From the NCBI RefSeq assembly GCF_035222275.1, contig NC_085884.1:4335964-4399963 (forward strand): a stretch of 64,000 bases of DNA, written 5' to 3'. The notes beneath the pieces are model-generated. The model saw only the letters and a list, made by a program, of their open reading frames with translations, did no database searches and was not told where the DNA came from. The position numbers and the translations under genes are program-made. Shown in pieces: positions 1-10,600 of the stretch; the stretch's first letter is position 1; the number at the start of each line of letters is the position of its first letter. Source of the DNA: Podospora bellae-mahoneyi. Its lineage: Eukaryota > Ascomycota > Sordariomycetes > Sordariales > Podosporaceae.

Positions 1-279
1 CTGTTTGGCATCGGCTCAGGTGCTGGCATTGGTCTTACTCCCGTGTTGATTGCTTCCATATCCCCCATCCAACAGATCGGTGCCCGCACCGGCACAGCTT
101 TCAGCATTGCTTCGATTGCGGCGTTGACTGGGTCGCCAATCGGTGGTGCTATCCTGACATCTGCAAACGGCGCGTTTCAAAGCCCAAAGATTTTCGGTGG
201 TGTTGCCTGTGCCGTGGGTACTTTGCTGTTTATTGCTGCACGGGTTGCTTTGGTGGGCGTGAAGCCCAAGAAGTTCTGA
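1..279 (+). CDS. MFS transporter, C-terminal end (partial)
   Basis: The frame is open from the first base of the window and ends at TGA 277-279, so only the last 92 codons are visible. They encode two hydrophobic segments separated by a small loop containing TGSPIGGAI, followed by a short basic tail ending KPKKF. That loop-and-helix pattern matches the last membrane segments of fungal monocarboxylate-permease-like (MCT family) major facilitator transporters, which carry small acids or vitamins across the plasma membrane. The substrate cannot be told from this fragment. The start lies outside the window. Confidence 0.75.
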   Translation: MFGIGSGAGIGLTPVLIASISPIQQIGARTGTAFSIASIAALTGSPIGGAILTSANGAFQSPKIFGGVACAVGTLLFIAARVALVGVKPKKF

Positions 280-468
280 GGAGATGATCTTTTCTCTATC
301 AGTGACTATATATGGGAAGGAAACTCTTTTCAGTGTATTATATACTTTGTTTAGACTTGTTCAATAATGACGTCTGGAAACAGTTTCTATCATGCACTTG
401 CCATTTGTCTTCAGATAAGTTTTCCAGAAGTAAGTCCACCTCACGTTCCAAACTCAGAGAACAACAAT

Positions 469-872
469 ATGACCACGGTCAATGTCCCGGTGCCTCCAGC
501 CGGGCGTATCTCCCAAAAAAGCCAGCTGGAATATCTCAAGAAGGAGCAGGCCTGTTTCCTGCAAGCTACGACAGTCCACGGTATTTGGGGAAGGGCCATG
601 AAAGATGTCTGGTTGTTGTGATCCTCAGTGTCCCACAAGGGTTGGAGCAGGAGAACCACAGAGTTCTTGGAGCAGGTTATCAGCGAGACAGCAAGGCTTC
701 ACATGATGTGGATCGGGCCAATTGTTCGTGAAGGCCTACCGGAGGATACGATTACAAAAACGAAATTCATTTGAGAGCACGCTTCACCTCCTTCCTGAAC
801 GGCCACCGTCTCACCCAGCGCATGTTTCTCCTGATTTCGCCTCCTTCCAATCCTCCCTACGAGCTTTCCTAG
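469..872 (+). pseudogene. Decayed gene, family not recognised
   Basis: The ATG at 469 has A at -3 and opens a protein-like frame (QLEYLKKEQACFLQ, HGIWGRAMKDVW). An in-frame TGA at 619-621 interrupts it, and the same frame resumes as TTEFLEQVISETARLHMMW and GLPEDTITK until TGA 772-774. About position 760 the protein-like reading moves to another frame (RARFTSFLNGHRLTQRM, FLLISPPSNPP) and stops at TAG 870. The interval around the first TGA is too short for a fungal intron, so a nonsense plus a frameshift lesion is the simplest reading. I do not recognise the family. An unrecognised intron at 760 is possible. Confidence 0.35.
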
Positions 873-1533
873 CTGAACTGCCAGTGACCATGACCTCATA
901 CAGTGTTGATCTAGAGCCCTGGACGAAAGTGGAGGCCCCATCACTTCCCCAGCCAGCCAATGAGGGATACTGCAAAGAGCCCAGGCCAGAGAAAGAGAGC
1001 AGGTGGAGAACTCCTTAAACTGCGGCTGCCGTCAATTGTTAGCACATGACGGCCCGGGCCGTGCTCTTTCCCTCAGATGCCCGTCCCGTGATGCCTCGAG
1101 TATCAGATGGCCACTCCTTGATGGTATTTACATGCTTGAATATGCCGCCAATGCCATGGATAGCCGGATATTCGGAAGCGATGAGAACCAGGAAGACGGT
1201 CCCGTGGCTTTGTCCTTGCCAAAGACGGTATCGAACGGAGCCAAAAAGTCGGAAACCACTCGCCAACCTTGGATCATGAGAACGTCAAGAAGCAGAGTTT
1301 TCATCATCACTCCGTCTTCGATCGATTTCGTACCCGTGGCCTCTACTCTCCATTGCCGGGGCCCACCAGCGTGCTTGTAATCTCCCAAGAGACAGGTATA
1401 TCTTCCACACTTGTCCTCCGACTAGCCATCTCCTCCCTCTCCCAAACCACCGGCAACCGATGACAATCTTGCAGCTACACGTCAACTTCAATCTCGCAAC
1501 TCAGCACTGAGAACCCGAACCACTTCCATCATC
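873..1533. other. Intergenic stretch upstream of the Hce2 gene
   Basis: Open frames exist on both strands (for example 1003-1380 plus and 1128-1388 minus), but they overlap antiparallel and show no recognisable domain. A pyrimidine-rich stretch at about 1375-1450 and CACTTCCATCATC just before 1534 look like the leader of the next gene. Nothing else is seen. Confidence 0.5.
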
Positions 1534-2127
1534 ATGCAGCTCACCAAGCTCACCGTCACCCTTGTTGGCCTCTTCACAGCCGCCATTCAGGCCGCCCCCA
1601 CCGTCCCCGAGACTGGGGTTGCCCCTCCCTCTGCCGACTCCGGCTACACCGAAGTCAGCGACGGTGTCTGGTACCAAAACAAGACCGAATTCTTCAAGGG
1701 CGACAGCTTCTGCAACTCTGACTACGAATACTGGAACAAAACTTCGGAGAATTCCCCTTTAGTCCTTGACTGCTGGCACATGTACAACAACATCAAGGAA
1801 CCAGGCAATTGGTATGTCTTATTGCATCCCCATCTTCTGATTGGTAGATCGATTCATTGAAGCTGACGCTCGGCGATATGATGCAGGGTCAGCGCCGGGG
1901 GCCACAAAAAGCTCATCAGCAAGGACTCGTGTGCGTATACGACGTGGGCCGAACACAACGGTCTATTATACACGCTCGGCAATGAGGACCTCCGCCTCAC
2001 GATCAAGAAGGCGATCCAGAAGTTTGGCACTCTGTTCCCTGGCGAGAAGGACTACAAGGTCGGGGCTTATGGCAAGCTGCGTTGCCAGGCGCTTGTAATC
2101 AACTGGGAGATTTCTCAGAACTCGTGA
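1534..2127 (+). CDS. Secreted Hce2/Ecp2-like effector protein
   Basis: Two exons are predicted: 1534-1811 and 1887-2127 (172 aa). The 75-base intron has donor GTATGT and acceptor GCAG, and splicing restores a TGG codon. The N-terminus is a signal peptide (TVTLVGLFTAAIQAAP). After about 40 residues comes a domain containing FCNSDYEYWNKTSENSPLV, DCWHMYNNI, SKDSCAYTTW and KLRCQALVINWEI. The order of its cysteines and the SPLVxDC motif fit the Hce2 domain, named for homologues of Cladosporium fulvum Ecp2. That family includes secreted putative necrosis-inducing effectors, but it is also found widely in saprotrophs, so no toxicity should be assumed. Without the intron the frame ends at 1858, which would lose half the domain. 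The Hce2 assignment is by pattern, not by search. Confidence 0.75.
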
Positions 2128-2641
2128 TTGGCAGGTGAGAGGAGCATCGGAATGATGGTACTGTAGCGTGGTGGATAGCAGGCGATCTAGGGTGAAGGGA
2201 GTAGATCGCTTACCACAAATAGTATCTTCGGTTCATGACAATGCGATTGTCTGATCTCTTTCTAGTGCGTTCTTGGATGAGTGGATTCCATGAAGCAGTG
2301 TTTCTGTTGTGTTGGCACGCAAGGTCGTCGTCTCCCAAGCCCGAACATCCAACAAGAGGTTCCGGACGACCAAATTGTTCCATCTGGGCGAGAGCAAACA
2401 CCTTGTACACTGCGGCCGCCGAGAGCGAATAGTTGACCTTGACACGTGCAGGTAGCGACTCTGACAGGAGTCACAACAATCCGTAAACCCTATCCGACGG
2501 GTTCGAGCATTCACGATCGTCAAAATAAACGCACAACTGGCGACAGCGGATCAGTCAGGTTTATATTAGGCCAACCGCCTAACGTGTCCCCTCCTGTCGC
2601 GAAACTCGGCCGATGGCAAGCTGTTCTTGGTGGATAGGCAT
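2128..2641. other. Intergenic, nothing firm
   Basis: Short overlapping frames on both strands, none protein-like. The frame of the SNF2 relic is open for some distance upstream of its first ATG (2642), so part of this stretch may be the remains of that gene. Confidence 0.4.
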
Positions 2642-3606
2642 ATGATCGCGCGGCACATCGCAGGCCATGGTAGTATCTCGTCACCACACTGCACCGCTGC
2701 GCGAGAGGAATGGATACCGCTGAACATCTCTCTGGAAGAGGCATATGGTGGATTATCCACCTTGTCCAGCCACTTGATTGCGGTCCTCAACAGAAAGTCC
2801 TCAGCAGGTCTCGCAAAACTTCAGGAAATCACTGAAGACGTCAAATATTTGAGTTATGCTCACCGGAAACAATTGCAGGCGGGTCTGGAAAAGTTACAGA
2901 CCAGCACCGGCAATGTTCAATTTGACCTTGATATCATGGTCATTGGACATGGTCATTGGACCAGAGTCAGAAAGCGAAGAAACGCTAATCCACCCAGTAT
3001 CGTATTTTCTTTCTGGATGAAATCTCTTGACCTTGTCGAGAACCTCCTCAAGGAACACGATGTCGCCTTTCGACGCGTCGACGGCTCGAGATCAAAGAAC
3101 TACAGGAGGGCTTCGCTGCACGACTTTCGAACGAAAGATGTGCCGGTGCTCTTGATGACATTCGGAACGGGATCGATGGGGTATGAACACGACCTGTAAC
3201 CTTGAAACCTTGAACACTTGCTGTTAGCTAACACTCATTCAGGCTCAACGACCTGAAAGTGGCGCGCCGCGTCCACACCCTCGAACCGCAATGGAACCCG
3301 TCTGTCGAGAACCAAGCCATCGGTCGCGTGTCGCGGCTCGGCCAGACGAGAGAGGTGACGGTGATTCGATATGTGATGAAGAAGAGTATCGAAGAGGTGA
3401 GTGATTTCAAGCCGTTGTTTGAGTGCACTCGGGATGATGCTGATACGCCGTAGGCTGTGGAGAGCAGACAGTTCCTCAAGCTCAAACTCGCATTGGGTGG
3501 TGGTCTGCACGAAGGAAAGGGGACGAATGTGAAGCCCAGCAGGCAAGTCAGGCGCGAAGGATTGCCTCGGATTTTGCACCAGTTTTTGACGCAGATCATG
3601 ATGTGA
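2642..3606 (+). pseudogene. SNF2-family helicase C-terminal lobe, truncated
   Basis: Only the C-terminal helicase lobe is present. Predicted exons are 2642-3180, 3243-3396 and 3454-3606, with introns GTATGA...TTCAG and GTGAGT...GTAG that both keep frame. Visible motifs are SIVFSFWMKSLDLVENLL (motif IV region), FRRVDGS, LLMTFGTGSMGLN across the first intron (motif V), LEPQWNPSVENQAIGRVSRLGQ split here as LEPQWNPSVENQ and AIGRVSRLGQ (motif VI), and VIRYVMKKSIEE. These match Rad5/Rad16/HLTF-type SNF2 enzymes. The Walker A and DEAH half is absent upstream, so the protein cannot be an active translocase. It is best read as a truncated gene copy, although the conserved splice sites show it derives from a real gene. 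A distant upstream exon cannot be excluded. Confidence 0.7.
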
Positions 3607-5025
3607 TACGAAGTGGCGTGTTGGATGCGCTGGAGATAGAGAACAGCTAACCTGCTGGATGGCAATTGCTACAGGAGTGAGACGGGAGCGCCGAAGTCTA
3701 GGATGAGCTCCCTGACCACATTCTCAACTCATCCTTTTTCTCTCTTTTCTCACCAACCAACCACCGACCTCCCGACCGTCATTCCTCCCCACCGACTTCC
3801 CCGGATTTTCCTTCAGCGGAGCAGCAGCTAGAAAGCGGGCCGCGCACGATTTCCGATTTCCCCAGACGCCAAGTCACATCGACCCCGCAGCTTTCGCGAT
3901 GCATGACAAGGATCAGGGGAGGATTGCCGAGGCTCTAGGACGTTGGGAGGAAGAAGGGGTTTGACATCTGATTCTGGGAACAGAGAACGGAACATCTATG
4001 CGCTCTGTCGGTAGATTCGGCGGCTGGACACTCACTGGTATGGCTCCTGATGGTAGCTTTGGTGGCTGGACTAACTTGACAGCCTACACGGCCATAGGAC
4101 AGCCCAGAGCATCTGGAACAGAGTTGAAGTCAAAACTGCGATTTTGGGCCTGACGCCTATCTTCTCAAGTTGACGGCAAATTACAGATAGGGAAAGCAGC
4201 ACAAAGTCAAGCATGTGGATCGGGGGAACTTCCGGTTTTGTCTGCTTGGTGGTCAGAATCAGCAGTCACACTGAGTTTGCGAGAACAGTTGTCTTTGCGG
4301 GGAAAAGGATGTTTTGTGATCTTGGCTTGTGGGTTACCCTGGAGCGAGGTCGTATCATGGAGTAGCAACCACTGGGTGTTACTCATCACTACCACCCGAG
4401 CCGGCCTGCTTGGGAGCAAAGCCGGATGTTAATACTCATGGGAATCGTCCTACCTCTGGTGTACTTCAGGCTAACAACAACCCAGAGCCCAGAAGGATGA
4501 AGCCATGCGCATGCCCACCTGAAATTCAAGCATATGTCTCGAGAAGATGCCACTGATATTGCTTGAAGACCAACATTCAATGTTCCCACCCATGACGCAC
4601 TTTTGCCCTACACGATACAGGTTATTTCTACAAACTAGAAGACTGCATGATGTCCCTTCTGGCAAGTTCCTGCATGTTGGGCTGCAGAGGTATCTCGGTG
4701 TCACCCTCCACGAGACAGCAAATCCGGGGAAACAGGGCTCGTCGTTCTCCACAGCCATCTCAGAAACGAATGAAATCCTTGATATATATCTATCACAAGC
4801 ATCTACAGCTTCCGGTTTAATCTACTACTAATATTGCTGCGGGCCAAGACGTGGTACATGCGGAGAATCTCGTGATGGCTGCTCGCTGCTCCGCTGTCAG
4901 AACCAACAGGCGGAAAGACCTTGAGGCCTGGTATAAAAAGCTCTCGACCCTGATCACGCCATTCAATAAGAAGAGTCTTTGGTCACCCCCTCCTTTTATT
5001 TACAGGTTTCATAGGGACCTGGGCT
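3607..5025. other. Intergenic region and CFEM-gene promoter
   Basis: No supported gene. 3720-3800 is pyrimidine-rich. Several frames of about 70-140 codons occur on both strands but overlap antiparallel and lack domain-like features. The last 100 bases carry a TATA-like element for the CFEM gene. Confidence 0.5.
4932..4940 (+). promoter_or_regulatory. TATA-like box of the CFEM gene
   Basis: TATAAAAAG lies 94 bases upstream of the ATG at 5026, a plausible core-promoter distance for a fungal gene with a short leader. Assigned by sequence and position only. Confidence 0.45.
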
Positions 5026-6669
5026 ATGATGGTATCTTCTACCGCAACTGTGCCCATCCTCTTGGCAGCAGCAAGCGGCGTCCTCGCTCTTGTTCCCACC
5101 CCCGTTCTTCAGCACAATGGCCGATCCGAAATCACACCCGGTCCGTCCTGCGGCGAGTTCCCCTGCGGCTCAGAACTAGCAGCCATCCCCAGCTGTGCCA
5201 TCCCTTGTATCGAGTCAGCGGGCTTGGGTCTAGGCTGCGCGACGGCCGACTACGGATGCCAGTGTGACAATCTCGACGCCCTTCAAGGAGCTGCAGTCAA
5301 CTGTGTCATCGACGGCTGTGGTGGTTTCGACAATGCTATCCCGGTGGTGTACTCTGCTGTGGCCATGTGCCAGTGTGTGGGCTCCAACAGCCCCCTGCCT
5401 ACACCCTGCCCATCGACCACCACCACAAGCGAGGAGCCAGTCATCACCGAGGCTCCCTGCGGTGACTTCCCTTGCTCCGCCGAGCTTGAAGCCATTCCCA
5501 GCTGTGCTATACCATGCATTGAGAACTCGGGCGAGAAGTTTGGTTGCGGCAGGACAGAATACGGCTGCCAATGCCTGAACCTAGATGCTATCCAAGGCGA
5601 TGCTGTACTGTGCGTTATCGATGCTTGTGGTGGCTTCGACAATGCTATTCCCGTCGTGTACTCTGCCGTGGCCATGTGTCAGTGTGTAGCGAGAAACACG
5701 CCGCTGCCGACTGCTTGCCCGACGACGAGCACTGCGGGGACTACATCGACAGCTGAGACGTCGACTGAGGAATCCAGCGCCGTGGAGACCAGCGCCGTTG
5801 AGACCTCCAACATGGAGACCAGCACCGTTGAAACCTCCACCGTCGAGACCACCGCTGTAGAGACATCCACCGCCGAGACCTCGACGGTAGAAGCCTCGAC
5901 GGTCGAGCCATCCTCCACACCGACATCTGACTGCTGCCCCGAAGAATCGACCACCTTGGACATCTCTACACCGCCTACGCCCTCCATCACCACACCCTCT
6001 ATCGTCACCACTACCACAGCAGTAAGCTGCCACATCCCCTGCGCTGGCCAAGCATCCGCCATTCCCGTCTGCGCAACGGCCTGCATCGAATCCGCCGGTG
6101 GTGCCGTCGGCTGCGAAAGGGGTGACCACAATTGCCAGTGCGCGTCGAGCAATGCCATTCAGGCGACTGCTGTCAACTGTGTGCTTGGGGCTTGTGGGGG
6201 TATTCCTGGAGCGGTGAAGGTTGTTGAGTCGGTTGCTGCTATGTGCGGGTGTGTCAGTGCTAGCCGGCTGAGTTCTTGTGAGACGACTACGAAGACGATT
6301 ACGGTTGGGGATGGTGATGATGATGGGGGCTTTGTTACTACTACTCCTGGGGGGAGTCAGCCTGGGAGTGGGTTTGTGAGTGTTACTAAGACTGGGGGTG
6401 GTGGTGGAGGGCCGGTTGAGACGTCTCAGCCTGGAGATGGTGGTGATGGAGATGGTGGTGATGGAGATGGGGATGGGGACAGTGATGGAGGTGATGGCAA
6501 TGATGGTGGTGACGGTGGTGATGGACCCGGAGATGACGACGAGCCCCAAGGCCCTACACCAACCACCTCACGCCCACCTGTCGTCACCGCAGGCGCCTCT
6601 TCTAATACTCTTTTTAGTGGCGCTTCAGGCTTCACTGGTCTCCTGATGATGTTGGCAGCTTTTGTGTAA
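5026..6669 (+). CDS. GPI-anchored protein with three CFEM domains
   Basis: 547 aa in a single exon. The N-terminal signal peptide is VPILLAAASGVLALVP. Three cysteine-rich CFEM domains follow at about residues 42-118, 141-220 and 330-405, each with paired cysteines such as IPSCAIPCIES, YGCQCDNLDA and AMCQCV. Domains 1 and 2 are near copies (both contain CGGFDNAIPVVYSAVAMCQC). They are followed by a Thr/Ser/Glu linker of repeated VETS units (about 235-300). After domain 3 comes a Gly/Asp-rich tract and a C-terminal hydrophobic tail (GFTGLLMMLAAFV) typical of a GPI signal. CFEM proteins sit at the fungal surface, and some bind haem or act in adhesion and host interaction; the role here is not known. 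The two adjacent ATGs at 5026 and 5029 are equivalent. Confidence 0.9.
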   Translation: MMVSSTATVPILLAAASGVLALVPTPVLQHNGRSEITPGPSCGEFPCGSELAAIPSCAIPCIESAGLGLGCATADYGCQCDNLDALQGAAVNCVIDGCGGFDNAIPVVYSAVAMCQCVGSNSPLPTPCPSTTTTSEEPVITEAPCGDFPCSAELEAIPSCAIPCIENSGEKFGCGRTEYGCQCLNLDAIQGDAVLCVIDACGGFDNAIPVVYSAVAMCQCVARNTPLPTACPTTSTAGTTSTAETSTEESSAVETSAVETSNMETSTVETSTVETTAVETSTAETSTVEASTVEPSSTPTSDCCPEESTTLDISTPPTPSITTPSIVTTTTAVSCHIPCAGQASAIPVCATACIESAGGAVGCERGDHNCQCASSNAIQATAVNCVLGACGGIPGAVKVVESVAAMCGCVSASRLSSCETTTKTITVGDGDDDGGFVTTTPGGSQPGSGFVSVTKTGGGGGGPVETSQPGDGGDGDGGDGDGDGDSDGGDGNDGGDGGDGPGDDDEPQGPTPTTSRPPVVTAGASSNTLFSGASGFTGLLMMLAAFV

Positions 6670-6924
6670 GCCAGTCGACCAGTGATGATCGACTGATAGA
6701 TATTTGTAGAAATCCCTGCCACTCTGATGGAGGGAAAAGCGACATTGATTCCTCTAATCCGAACATACCTCGTTAAAGTTCCTGTGTTCGTGATCCAAAC
6801 ATTGCCATGTATTAAGGCATTCAGCCGCAGAAATTGTCATGGTCATCCAACCTTTGGTTGATGTCCCGGAGCTTAGATGCCAAAGCAGAGTTGGTTAGAT
6901 ACGTTGGGCAACGTCATGGCTTGA

Positions 6925-7158
6925 CAGCAATCAGTTCACCCGCAGCAACATGATCATCAGCAGCTGCCAGGCTATGAGCAACAACCAAGCAACGGGCAAC
7001 ACCCAGGCTGCCAGCAGCAAACCCTCTATCAGCACCAACAAGCCCATGGGCAGCCGTCTGTCTATCAGTACCAAACACCCCATCACCTGCAGCAGCCAGC
7101 CCACGGGCAGCAACTTGCCTACCCACAGCAACAACCTTTTCCTCGCCCTTCACCATAA
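6925..7158 (+). pseudogene. Gln/Pro/Tyr-rich open stretch, possible last exon of a relic
   Basis: An open frame of 77 codons, ending at TAA 7156-7158, is rich in Gln, Pro, His and Tyr (HDHQQLPGYEQQ, AYPQQQPFPRPSP). It begins right after TTGACAG, which would serve as a 3' splice acceptor, and it has no ATG of its own. Such Q/P/Y tails occur in many fungal proteins. I see no convincing upstream exon, so this may be the surviving end of a broken gene or a fortuitous low-complexity frame. Confidence 0.25.
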
Positions 7159-7697
7159 GCCGCAGGTTTAGCCCGGCCTCATGGCTGGGTTGTTAGCTGG
7201 GAATATCCCGATGTGGTTGTTTTATATGGGATGACTGCAGGGATTGACGATATACTGTTGAATTACTGGGATTGTGATTGTCTGGTGTTTGACATCGTTT
7301 TTTTGTGTCATATACCTTCCTCTCATGGGGAAGAGTTCGAGGGGCTTACCATAAACTCGTGAAGGTGTTGGGATTGTTTTTAAGAGTCTTGTCGCAGGTT
7401 TGGCGGGGGGCTGGGTTGGTCAACTGCTACGAATGAGCGCAAAGTGAGAAGTTGAAAAAGATAAAATATATTCCGACATTAAGCCGTCTCAGCAAAGGTC
7501 TCTCATGTACTCCTTGCGTAATATCAAGCAATAAATCCCCGCCAACTCCAAACACCTCTTCTCCGTTTTTTATATGCCCAATCCCAGCTCCTTGATGTGT
7601 ATACCCGGGTATCTCCTCACCCGTCATCAGAAGGAAAACATTATACACGAATCACTTAAAAATCTGACAAAAGAAATCCCCCCATTAACTCCCGTCT
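7159..7697. other. 3' intergenic stretch between convergent transcripts
   Basis: No gene seen. It contains T-rich segments and is probably the 3' UTR and termination region of the giant minus-strand gene. Confidence 0.45.
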
Positions 7698-10600
7698 TTA
7701 CTTCCAGTAAACATCCATCCAAAACCAGTTTTTCGGATTAATAGCCGCCGCGCCCGTCCTAGCCCTCCCTCTCTCCTTCTGTCTCGGACCAGTGACATGC
7801 TGCTGCGCAAGTCCCCCACTGTTACCCACAACCGCTCCATACTTCTTTACTCTAGCAGGCTTGGGTTGAGTTGGTGGACGGGGAGTCATCTCATGTCTCT
7901 GCTCGTCGATGTCTTCCCACTCTCGGTCAGTTTTCTGCGCTGCCTTCCCCTTTCCTTTGTCCTTGTTTTTGTTCTTGACAGTAGCTGCTTTCTTCGCTCT
8001 TGAACGAGTGAACAAGCCCCTCTTCTTCTTAGGTTTGGGTGGCTCGGCAAACTCAGCTTCGTTGTATTCAGGTATGGTCTGTTGCCATTGCTGAGGTGTC
8101 TGCTGCTGGCGAGCATTAGGTCCAACAATGGCCCCAACCGCGGAAGTGCGTCTGTTTGGACCTTGCATGAGTTGCGGGCTGCCAGACTTGACACGACCCA
8201 CACGGGCTATTTGGTCGTCCCGGGTGTTCATCTTGCCCATTTCGATGTCGTCGGTAGACTGGGTCTTTTTCTTGGAACGAGAGAACAGTCTGGCCCAGAA
8301 GCCCTTCCTTTTCTCCGGTTGCTGAGCGTCGATATTAGGTGAACCACCCGAGACGGCCTCGCGCGGGCTGGCTCGTGGTGAATGCTTTTGTAGTTGAGAC
8401 TTCTTGCCAAATAACCGGGCCCAGAATCCTCGCTTTTTAGGTGCTTCGTCAACCTTGTCGGCGGGAGGCCGTTCGGCTGCCATCATCTGAGGCGACTGGA
8501 AATTCTGTGGGCCACGCCCGACTGTTGCCATGTTGCCGAAGTTGGCGCTTTGTCGTGTAGGCTCCAGGGCGCGGGCCTGGCGAGTGTTCTGCATTTCGTA
8601 TGACTCTTGAGGGATCGGACTGGGGGCTTCAACATCGGTGACCACAGTCTTGTCGCGTCGGCCGAACCATGCGAAGAAGCCCTTCTTCTTCAGCGCAGGT
8701 TCCTCAACGTTGGTGTCGTTGGCAACGTTCCGCTCGTTGGTCGGCTGAGGCACTAGGCTAGGTGTCCGTGAAGTGTTGTTTTGCACAACATTCAGTCCGC
8801 GAGAACTTGTCGCGTTGGGAGGCGTCGGTTGAGAAACTGGCCGAGATTGCTCCGTCTGCTTGACAATCGGAGAGTTGCCGCTGCTCCCGGGCGTTTCTGT
8901 GGTACTCTGCTTTTGCTTGCCAAATCCAAAGAGACCCTTAAATGTCCACCCAGATGATTTGCCGGTGGAGGTATGATACTGCTCCTCGAGTGATTCCATG
9001 CCAAATCCAAGCGTTGCTGTAGCCATGAGAGGAAGCAGCCATAAGTACCTTTGGGTGTTGCCGCCGTGCTTAGCAGTGACATTGGCTGTTGCCGCGTCTT
9101 GAGTGTTGTTATCCGAGACACTGTTCAGCTGCATTGGTTCGTTGGCCTGATATGCGTCCTGACTGTTGGATCTTAGCCCTGGGTTGGCACTTCGAGTCTG
9201 TTGCTCCGTTGGGTGCGTTTGCTTGGGAAAGAGACTCAGTGGGCGGCTTGGAGGTGGAGGTGGAGGGGGAGGTTGATATTGTTGTTGCTCGACAACTCTC
9301 TCCTCCTGCACGATAATGGCGGGTGATGATGTATAGCTATGATACTCTGGCTGCTGTTGGTCGTAGCCCTCCTCCGCAATCTGCTCTGGTTGGACATAGG
9401 TGTAATCTTCGTATGGGCTTGGTGTTTCATCTTGCATGTACTCTTTTATGGATGGCCGATCATGAGGAACTTGGTAATCCACCGATTCCACTCGCACCGG
9501 AGACACTGATGTTTGACGGGCAGAATAATCCTTGGAAACACGTTGTGGTGACTGAGGTGGCATTTGGTGGGAGACTGGAGAACGCTCAACCGGGGCGTAT
9601 GTGTCGAGATTTCTGGTATCCGCATTTATGATCTCAAACTCAGGTTCCGAGAATCGTCGATCGTCGCTCATGGAATCAGGCTCCGACAAGTAAGTGTTAG
9701 TATCAACTGCGGGGGACTGAGCGCTTTCCATCGGACTGGGGGGTGCGGCAAATCCACGGGTGCTTTGTTGAACGGGAAACTTTGGTGGTCTAGGCCAAGC
9801 AGCAGGGTATATGTGGTCAACCTCCGCAGGGGTTTGTGGCGAAGTCATTGCGTTCTCACCAGCCCAGCCCGTATGGTCGTAAGCATCATCTTTTTCCTCG
9901 ATATCCTGTTCCTGGTGATAGTGCTCGGTGGAAGTGAATCGACTATCGACCAGTGGGCTTTGCTGAAAGGTAAGAGGTGAGAGCATCTCGTGATCGTGAG
10001 GGTCATCAGGCGGCGTCACGGGTCTGTGTTGGCTTGCATCCCATCCAGGCACTGGGCTCGAGACATACTCGACATCTTGTTGCATATCTTCGGGTGGCGG
10101 GGTGAGCGGTCTTGGAGATAGTAGCTGCGAGTCACGTCCCCAGTTAGAAGCAACTGCAGGGCTCTTCAGATGGTTGTTGAAGGATGGAGAGAGTGCATTG
10201 GATCCGTAGGCGTCTTCATTTGGGGTGATTGGGCGAGGGAACTGCTCGTCTGTGTGATGGGGCTCTCCAGAGGTCTCCTGATGAATCTCTTGTGGCACGG
10301 GATAGACCACCTCTTCATCAGAATAAACGATGATCGTCTCGCTCTCATCCTCCCGGGTCTCGGGTTCCAGCTGTGGTTGGTTTAGCGGTGGGGATGGGGG
10401 AGGCGAGAGATCTTCAATTGGCCCTTGATAAGACGGCGTGGGCTCGGGGTGGACGGGCAGAACGTCATCCTCTGGTTGAGAATGAAGTTCTTCATGATAT
10501 TCGGGCTGCTCGTCAGTGTATGGGGCTTCGTCTTCTGTCAGATCACCTCCCCAGCCTTGTCCAGAATACAGGTCTTGCCCTGGCTCCTCGTAGCTTTGTT

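Noticed and set aside
5581-6549. 322-codon minus-strand frame opposite the CFEM gene
   Set aside because: It is antisense to a gene with a signal peptide, conserved cysteines and a GPI tail; it shows only low-complexity Ser/Thr/Ile sequence.
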